Origin: Symbiodinium natans
Taxonomy: Eukaryota > Sar > Dinophyceae > Suessiales > Symbiodiniaceae
Direction of reading: 5' to 3'
DNA: 35,888 nt
Assembly (NCBI GenBank): GCA_905221605.1
Contig: CAJNDS010002746.1
Coordinates: forward strand, 1-35,888
Every line of letters starts with the position of its first letter. Positions within the stretch are counted from its first letter, which is position 1. The notes under the pieces were generated by a model. It made no database searches. It was not told where the DNA came from and was given only the letters and a program-made list of their open reading frames with translations. A program made the position numbers and the translations under genes. Positions 30,601 to 35,888 of the stretch are shown one piece after another.

Positions 30601-33161
30601 TAGAGAACATTAGTAGCGTGCTCCCAACACCGCAGCTACATAAACCCTAAACCTCACAGCAAAGGGTGAAGGGGGAACACAGGTTGCTTGGCGTGCACAG
30701 CTGGTCAATGCTTGGCCCTCTTGAATCTCGATGTCTCCTGAAAACTCAACTCAATGACTAAATCAGCAAGAACATTGCAATACTACAGGGGCCTTAGCAA
30801 TTAGAATAGTTGTTTTTGGGGGGGAGGTTATTATTCTATGGTTCTAAAGGCACCCTAAGGGAAGAGCATTAGTGATTTTTCCGACCCCGATATTATTGAA
30901 TAGCTTCGATTTTTTCCTGCATGTCACGCATCTGTGCTTCATCTCTCGCCTTTTCTCAGGGTTTACGGTTTAGGGCTTAGGGTTTAGGGTTTCGGGTTTC
31001 GGGTGTCGAAAGAGTAGTATTGCTTGTTGGCTGAGTTTTGTCTGCCTCACCCTAAACCCTAAACCCTAGACCCTAAAACCTTGCTTCCCCTAGGTGCTTC
31101 TCCTGTCTCTCAATGCTTGTTCTCGAAATCATGTGAATGTTAGCGCTTGGCCACCCTAAACCCTAAACCCTCCACCCTAAACCCCAAACCCCAAAAATCG
31201 CGAATCCGCATGTAAGTGCAGAGCCAGGAAACACAGAGCCGCTGGCTTGACTTCCCTGAAGAATCCTGAAGATCCTCTGTCTGCTACAAGAGCCTGTCAA
31301 AACAGCATGATAGAACACAAGGGTCCTGGAAAGGTAGGGTTTAGGGTTCAGGGTTTAGGGTTCATACGGTTTTTGGGTTTTAGGGTGTTCAATGTGCTTC
31401 CGCAGCCAGGTGCAAGATCAGTTGCAATGGGTTGGCTGCATGGGGATGGGTGAGGAACCCTTGTACCCGCTAAACTCCAACCTCCAACCGTGCGGCAGCC
31501 ACGTGCCAATTCAAGGAGCGGCCCTAAATTACCCTAAACCCTACACCCTAAACCCTAAACCCCAAACCCTAAACCCTAAACCCTAAACCCAAAACATGTT
31601 GTCACTGCAGCGCCTCCCAGACCACGAACGCCGCAAGTTCCGTTTCCGACGAGTCAGTGTCGCTCCTGGCTGCGGCTTCAGGGAGTGCCAACACCCTAAA
31701 CCCTAAACCCTAAACCCTAAACCCTAAACCATTGGTTTACACAGGCACCGTTTGTGATTTCGGGAATAGGGTTTGCAAGGACAAAAGGCTTCCCACGTCT
31801 TGCGAGCATTTGCGAGCAAAAGGGGGCCTCTCCTTGTCACAGGCAGGACGTAGCAGTCACTGACACCATCCGCCTCCAGCAAGGTCTTCGTCACGTCGCC
31901 AATCTCAACCCTGTAGCCACGAATTTTCACCTACCACCAGCACAAGTCCAGGTGTGACCCATGACGCAGCAGAGCCTCTATTGTTTATCGGCTTTAGGTC
32001 AATGCACGTCCTGCACTCATGAAGCATAGGGTTTAGGGTTTAGGGTTTGTGATCCATCTCTCACCGTACTTCACGGTGTCCTCGACCCAGCCTGCCCCTT
32101 GCCAACGCGGGAGACAAACTCCAGGTTGCCATCAGGACGCCAGCGTGCGAGGTCCCCGGTGCGGAACATCAAGCCTCCAGGGGCTTAGGGTTTAGTGGCT
32201 TAAGGTAGGGTTTAGGGTTTAGGGTTGAGGGTTTAGGGTCTAGGGTTTAGGGTTTAGGGTTTAGGCCTCCGAGAGCATCCTTGGTAAAAGCTTCGTTCTT
32301 CGCGTTCGGGCCGAGGTAGCCTGGTGAGACGCCGGCACCTCCAATGTACACCTCCCCGGCCACGCCCACAGGACAAAGCTGCTCGTCTCCACTTTGTCCA
32401 CGCTGAACGTAAATCCTCTAGACCCAAGTGTAGCCCAGGAATAAAAGGTACCCTTTTTGGTTGAATGGAGCTTGAAGGGAACCTGAACCTGAAAAAAGGC
32501 GAATAAGGGCCTACTCTAAACCCTAAACCCTAAACCCTAAACCCTAAACCCTAAACCCTAAACCCTAAACCCTAAACCCCCCAAAAAACGGGAAGCTAGA
32601 GTCCTGGTTCCGTGGATCGGCTTCCCAATCGGAAGCTCGCTTTCGGTGTCCAGCTCGCACTTGTGAAGCGAGGCAATCACGGTCGTCTCCTCGGATGGCT
32701 TTTGAACAGAAGAAGATTCCTAGCCCTAAGCCCTAAGCCCTAAACCCTGGACCCTGAGTATGATCCTCTCAACCCCAAGAAGGGAACACATGAAGATATC
32801 CCAAAAGGCCTACCTAGTCTCTGTTGGGCCGTAAGTGTTGTACACAGCCGTGTCGGGGTGTTGGAGCTGGAAGCGCTCGTACTGCTGCTTCTTCAGCTTC
32901 TCTCCACCGACCTATACGCCCCTTAGAACCTGAATAAACATAATATGTTTAATATCCTCTTGGGTGTTGTATAAACAAAACCGAAAAACACCTCCCAAGG
33001 GGGATATAGCGACGACGACGGCTTCCAGACCAGGAAGCTGAAAGTCGCTGATCGCGTGGAAGAGCGATGTGCTGATCGTCATGTGCGTGACCGCAGCGTC
33101 CGTGACCGTCTGGCGAAGGGAGTCCTGACGCTGCTCACGGTCGTACGCAGCGCAGGTTTGC

Positions 33162-33198
<37 letters not shown>

Positions 33199-34212
33199 GA
33201 GTCAGAAAGTCTTATAGAGTCAACTGCATGAACAAACTGATGCTCTCCTGCCACGTCATGAGGAGTCACTTAGAAACAACCCTAAACCCTGAACCCTCAA
33301 GCTGCAATGAGCGCACAGCGAGTGGGGGATCCGAAGCATGGGCCCTTACATTTGGGCCCCTTGTTCTGTAATCCTTACATACACTATAAATAACAAGGGT
33401 CCATACTTCGGATCTCTTTTTAAGAAGGGTAGGGACCAGACTAAGGGCTCAATGGTTCCGACCTTATTATAGCTTTGGCGCCTTGAAATTGGAGTTTAGG
33501 GTTTAGGGTTTCGGGTTTCGGATTTAGGGTCCCCAGGGCATGCGCCGCTCAGGGTCCTATGACAAACCCACGTTGACGTTGGGTTCAGGGTTCAGGGTTC
33601 AGGGTTCAGGGTTCAGGGTTTATAGGGATGCCAAACCCAGAACACCGCAAAAGACAAACGAGCCAACAACGGCTGAGAGGACGCCTCGCTGAGGAGGACT
33701 TGCTTCTGAATCATCTCGATGCTCCCCCCGGCCAGGAGGACAGGGAAGACTTCCTGACGGGTACTCGCGGGATTCTGCAAGGTCCACCCCTCCCCCCCCC
33801 TCAATCTCGAATGGCGAAAGGAGAAATCTGCGGGTCCTCGATGAAGATGTCAAAGCCTTCTGCTGAGCACTGCAGCATGTTCGAGCCCATGGTGAGGGCA
33901 TAGTGCCGGATCATACTTCGGCAATAGTTGACCTGGGAAATCTTGATCTATCGTGAAATGTCCAACAAAGACATGAGATTCATGAGGCAGACGGGTGTCG
34001 AAACTTTCAATACGAGAAAGTTGCAGCAAGCAGGCATCATTCGCATTCCGAAGCCTTCGGGATAGAAACTCAACCCTAAACCCTAAACCCTAAACCCTAA
34101 ACCCTCAACCCTAAACCCGAAACCGTCTTTGCTGCCTGAGCCACCAGGGAGGAGTGACGGATTGGAACTGCCTTGGGCACCCCAGTCGTTCCGCTGGTGT
34201 GCAAGATGTAGC
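23855..34212 (-). CDS. multi-exon NRPS-like synthetase: adenylation - carrier protein - thioesterase (5' part not resolved)
   Basis: A minus-strand gene recovered by locating family motifs between telomere-like repeats. It would activate a carboxylic or amino acid as an adenylate, load it onto the phosphopantetheine arm of the carrier domain, and release the product by the thioesterase. The order of motifs along the strand is exactly the family order. Supported exons are: 34212-34124, 33932-33837, 33753-33685, 33124-33014, 32911-32822, 32689-32604, 32415-32267, 32174-32092, 31930-31833, 31665-31614, 30554-30487 and 30047-29957 (adenylation, phases all compatible); 27514 onward, about 27333-27240 and 25367-25270 (carrier and linker); 24921 onward, 24659-24579, 24450-24406, 24268-24158 and about 23975-23855 (thioesterase). 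No condensation domain was seen; more modules may lie beyond 34.6 kb. Confidence 0.88.
25270..27514 (-). CDS. carrier-protein (PCP) domain exons and start of thioesterase linker
   Basis: The exon beginning at 27514 after CAG reads [13 protein letters not shown], the usual first helix of a carrier domain. A second piece ending at a GT donor at 27240 reads [15 protein letters not shown]. The Ser of LDSMQ is the expected phosphopantetheine site, although the usual LGG is not seen before it. The exon 25367-25270 follows in phase with [15 protein letters not shown], the classic end of a carrier domain, then [11 protein letters not shown], the usual entry into a thioesterase. The joint between the first two pieces is unresolved: an alternative continuation of the first exon contains ALLDSK. 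Introns of roughly 1.9 kb and 2.4 kb flank this domain. Confidence 0.8.
25451..26869. other. large intron stretch (between carrier-domain exons) with C-runs, AT-rich DNA and no supported gene
   Basis: It contains a strand-biased C-rich block with few interruptions (25563-25640), an AT-rich part with repeated TTTTTGATAG-like words (about 25830-25905), and a 143-codon plus frame (26072-26503) that is Cys/His-containing but without a recognisable domain. It lies inside the intron between the carrier exons ending at 27240 and starting at 25367. Confidence 0.5.
27608..27675. repeat. AAATA and TA dinucleotide microsatellite
   Basis: AATAAATAAATA grading into (TA)n of about 45 bases, with TACATATA and TATAGAG at the right edge. 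Confidence 0.95.
28196..28350. repeat. longest TTTAGGG tract, about 21 heptamers
   Basis: Mostly perfect TTTAGGG repeats with three TTTCGGG units near the right end. It forms the left side of an inverted pair with the CCCTAAA tract at 29159. Confidence 0.97.
28715..29035. repeat. array of tandem stem-loops with roughly 67-base period
   Basis: AT-rich. Perfect 10-bp arms TAATAGAATT/AATTCTATTA lie at 28721-28730 and 28752-28761. Perfect 12-bp arms ATTAATTGATTT/AAATCAATTAAT lie at 28858-28869 and 28893-28904. An imperfect stem pairs 28924-28940 with 28963-28979 (AAGGCTTT with AAAGCC). A short stem ATTTAC/GTAAAT lies at 28991-28996 and 29022-29027. Loops are 21-25 bases and share a 3' part like GAAGCACG or GCGTACACGTGA. 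Left arms start at 28721, 28858, 28924 and 28991, that is 137, 66 and 67 bases apart, with a decayed unit at about 28790. Confidence 0.8.
29040..29575 (-). CDS. possible linker exons between adenylation and carrier domains
   Basis: Two unique islands next to a long telomere-like tract have protein-like minus frames. About 29575-29430 includes [20 protein letters not shown], and about 29125-29060 includes [14 protein letters not shown] after an AAG-G acceptor. A linker between motif A10 and the carrier domain must come from the 27.5-29.9 kb interval, so these are candidates. Neither joint is proven. Confidence 0.25.
29159..29306. repeat. long CCCTAAA tract, about 20 heptamers
   Basis: CCCTAAA repeats with several CCCTACA variants. 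Opposite in orientation to the tract at 28196-28350, so the two are head to head around the stem-loop array. Confidence 0.97.
29957..34212 (-). CDS. adenylation domain exons (core motifs A3 to A10)
   Basis: Seen in order: A3 [12 protein letters not shown] (34124-34212), A4 GFDIFIE joined to [11 protein letters not shown] (33837-33932 and 33685-33753), [10 protein letters not shown] and LPGLEAVV (33014-33124), A5 YNTYGPT (32822-32911), [12 protein letters not shown] (32604-32689), A6 [17 protein letters not shown] (32267-32415), A7 [18 protein letters not shown] (32092-32174), A8 [13 protein letters not shown] (31833-31930), ELAAFVVWE (31614-31665), [12 protein letters not shown] (30487-30554), and A9/A10 [20 protein letters not shown] then FGKIDEKSL (29957-30047). 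The catalytic A10 Lys and the A7 Asp are present. Summed exon length is 1082 bases, about 360 residues, normal for A3-A10. The Asp after Phe in A4 corresponds to the amino-group-binding Asp235 of GrsA, favouring an amino-acid substrate (inference). Confidence 0.93.
33165..33199. repeat. CAT trinucleotide microsatellite
   Basis: About 11 CAT units within the intron between the adenylation exons at 33124 and 33685. Confidence 0.9.
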
Positions 34213-34449
34213 CTTAGATCGTCTATACTGGACTTGGAACCCCAGCAAAAATTTTGATTTATGTTGTTTCTTCGGAATTATAGTACCCAAATATTAAAAA
34301 CAATTTCCAAGTACCCCTAAGTTATGGGACAACACGGTTGGTGCGGTCATTGTGGCTGAACATGGAGACGCTTGGAGGCACTTGGATTCAAACATTCCTC
34401 AGCCCTGAATCCTAAACCCTAAACCCTAAACTCTAAACCCTAAACCCTA

Positions 34450-34573
34450 AACCCCACACATCTGCGAAGCCTGAATCTGCCATCGAGATGCTGAGTTCCT
34501 CAGAGGTACCCAGGCGCAGTGGGCGCTGGGGCCCACGTGGTATGGGCTCAAGCCCCTGCGCCTGTGCCTGACA
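34450..34573 (-). CDS. possible upstream exon of the NRPS-like gene
   Basis: Between two telomere-like tracts, an AG-G acceptor at about 34573 opens a frame reading GLEPIPRGPQRPLRLGTSEE. It lies one intron upstream of the A3 exon and could be the segment before A3, but its phase with the A3 exon was not reconciled and it carries no diagnostic motif. Confidence 0.3.
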
Positions 34574-34854
34574 ATGGGCACTTCAAGGTCGACGTTTAGG
34601 GTTTAGGGTTTAGGGTTCAGGGTTTAGGGTTTAGGGTTTCGGGTTTCGGGTTTAGGGTTTACGACCCCTTATAGCTTATGAACACTAAAACCTACCAATT
34701 GCTTAGGAACCCCAAAAAATATAAAATACAAATAACAAAATCTTCCTTATAAGGGTAATATAGTGATTATATACCTTATGAACCCTATAATCCTCATGTA
34801 CTACCTATTCCAACACAAAAACAGACTCTGCACGGAGAGCTAGCGAGATGTAGA

Positions 34855-34992
34855 GAGAGAGTGTGTGTGTGTGTGTGTCTCTGTGTGTCTGTGTGTCTGT
34901 GTGTGTGTGTGTGTGAGTGTGTGTGTGTGTGTGTGTGTGTCTGTGTGTGGGAGTCTCCGTCCGTGTGAGTGTGTGTGTGTGTGTGTGGGTGT

Positions 34993-35033
<41 letters not shown>

Positions 35034-35726
35034 TGGGTGGTCTGTGTGTGTGTGTGTGTGTGGGTCTGTGTGTGTGTGTGTGGTGTGGTCTGTCTGTGTG
35101 TGTGTGTGTGTGTGTGTTGTGTGTGTTGTGGTGTGTCGTGTTTGTGTCTCTGTGTGTGTCTGTGGTGTCCTCTGGTGTCTCTTTGTGTTGTTGTGGTGTG
35201 TGTGTGTGTGTCTGTGTGTGTCTGTGTGTGTCTGCGTGTGTCTGTGTGTTTGTGTGTCTGTGTGTCTGTGTGTCCTGTGTGTCTCTGTGTGTGTGTGTGT
35301 GTGTCTCCGTGGGTGTGTGTGTGTGTGTGTCGCTGTGTGTGTGTGTGTGTGTGTGCGTGTGTGTGTCTGTGTCTGTGTGTGTGTGTGTGTGTCTGTCTGT
35401 CTGTGTGTGTGTGTGTGTCTGTCTGTCTGTCTGTCTGTGTCTGTGTGTGTGTGTGTGTCTGTCTGTCTGTGTGTGCGTCTGTCTGTGTGTGTGTGTGTGT
35501 GTCTGTCTGTGTGTGCGTGTCTGTCTGTGTGTGTGTCTGTCTGTGTGTGTCTGTCTGTGTGTGTCTGTCTGTGTGTGTCTGTCTGTGTGTGTCTGTCTGT
35601 GTGTGTCTCTGTGTGTGTCTCTGCGTGTGTCTGCGTGTGTCTGTGTGTGTCTGTGTATGTCTGTGTGTGTCTGTGTGTGTCTGTGTGTGTCTGTGTGAGT
35701 CTCTGTGTGTCTCTCTGTGTGTGTGT

Positions 35727-35758
<32 letters not shown>

Positions 35759-35850
35759 CTGTGTGTGTCTGTGTGTTGTCTGTTTGTGTCTGTGGTTGTC
35801 TGTTTTTGTCTGTGTGTGGTGTGTGTGTGGTGTTGTCTCTGTCTGTCTGT
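34855..35850. repeat. 1 kb TG-rich satellite (GTGTGTCTGT-type units)
   Basis: Almost pure G and T with regular CTGT interruptions, many in GTGTGTCTGTCT units. Its reverse complement resembles the AC/AGAC repeat at 20889. It produces long artificial His-Thr and Cys-Val frames on both strands that are not genes. Confidence 0.98.
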
Positions 35851-35888
35851 CATGTCCTGATCCCGTCGCGTCTTGTTCTGTCCTCGCT

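Larger units (their letters stand above)
24300..34670. repeat. dispersed telomere-like tracts within introns (TTTAGGG/CCCTAAA, many degenerate)
   Basis: More than 30 tracts of 2 to about 22 heptamers. In plus-strand TTTAGGG sense they lie near 24310, 24708, 25403, 26870, 27000, 27833, 28016, 28196, 29635, 30083, 30570, 30958, 31335, 32027, 32185, 33494, 33581 and 34595. In CCCTAAA sense they lie near 24478, 25035, 25180, 28549, 29159, 29857, 31051, 31154, 31531, 31691, 32515, 32721, 33276, 34073 and 34400. Variants include TTTCGGG, TTTGGGG, TTCAGGG, TTAGGGC and CCCTACA. They fall in introns, never inside a reconstructed exon. Confidence 0.95.

Noticed and set aside
31390-31525. Exon between motifs A8 and A9 reading WLRKHIE
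   Set aside because: The frame has a stop just upstream with no acceptor, and exons 31665-31614 and 30554-30487 already join in phase across this interval, so it is intron.
34840-35853. 337-codon and 277-codon frames in the TG satellite
   Set aside because: Simple-repeat translation on both strands; no real protein composition.

Overview
The window is nuclear DNA from a microbial eukaryote, most likely a dinoflagellate alga. Three things point there. Dispersed plant-type telomere-like repeats (CCCTAAA/TTTAGGG) fill the right third. One recognisable gene is cut into very small exons. Its intron boundaries, fixed by protein homology, mostly begin with GC or GA rather than GT and end in AG followed by G, a pattern described for dinoflagellates. 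No rRNA, tRNA, CRISPR or bacterial-style operon signals were seen. A 100-base N gap (20789-20888) shows this is a scaffold.

Layout. 1-3.5 kb: possible coding pieces, a TTG-type microsatellite and a roughly 0.5 kb tandem repeat in four copies. 3.5-4.4 kb: short unique islands between telomere-like tracts. 4.5-5.7 kb: a 1.2 kb AC-rich satellite. 5.85-6.13 kb: a 67-bp tandem repeat. 6.7-20.8 kb: a compact block of ten long, intron-free ORFs, all on the minus strand. 20.9-23.3 kb: AC, TAC and C-run repeats and a cluster of small palindromes. 23.3-34.6 kb: a minus-strand, many-exon gene for a nonribosomal-peptide-synthetase-like enzyme (adenylation, carrier protein, thioesterase), whose introns are loaded with telomere-like repeats. 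34.86-35.85 kb: a 1 kb TG-rich satellite.

The 6.7-20.8 kb block is the most unusual part. Its second ORF in transcription order is an 883-residue protein with an N-terminal GIY-YIG-like nuclease segment and a complete reverse transcriptase with the YVDD box. This is the domain order reported for the Naiad/Chlamys clade of Penelope-like retroelements. Around it, in the same direction, lie an ORF1 with a C-terminal hydrophobic tail, a coiled-coil protein, two basic or proline-rich proteins, three similar-sized proteins that look like diverged paralogs, a protein ending in an Ada-like zinc-binding motif, and a C2H2 zinc-finger protein. Known Penelope-like elements normally carry one or two ORFs. 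A reverse transcriptase with about nine companion ORFs recalls only the giant Terminons of bdelloid rotifers, so this may be an undescribed giant retroelement or virus-like element.

In the NRPS-like gene, twelve exons from core motif A3 to A10 (34212 down to 29957) join in one continuous reading frame by my hand reconstruction. Carrier-protein and thioesterase exons follow down to about 23.9 kb. The 5' end (motifs A1/A2) and possible earlier modules are not resolved or lie beyond the window.
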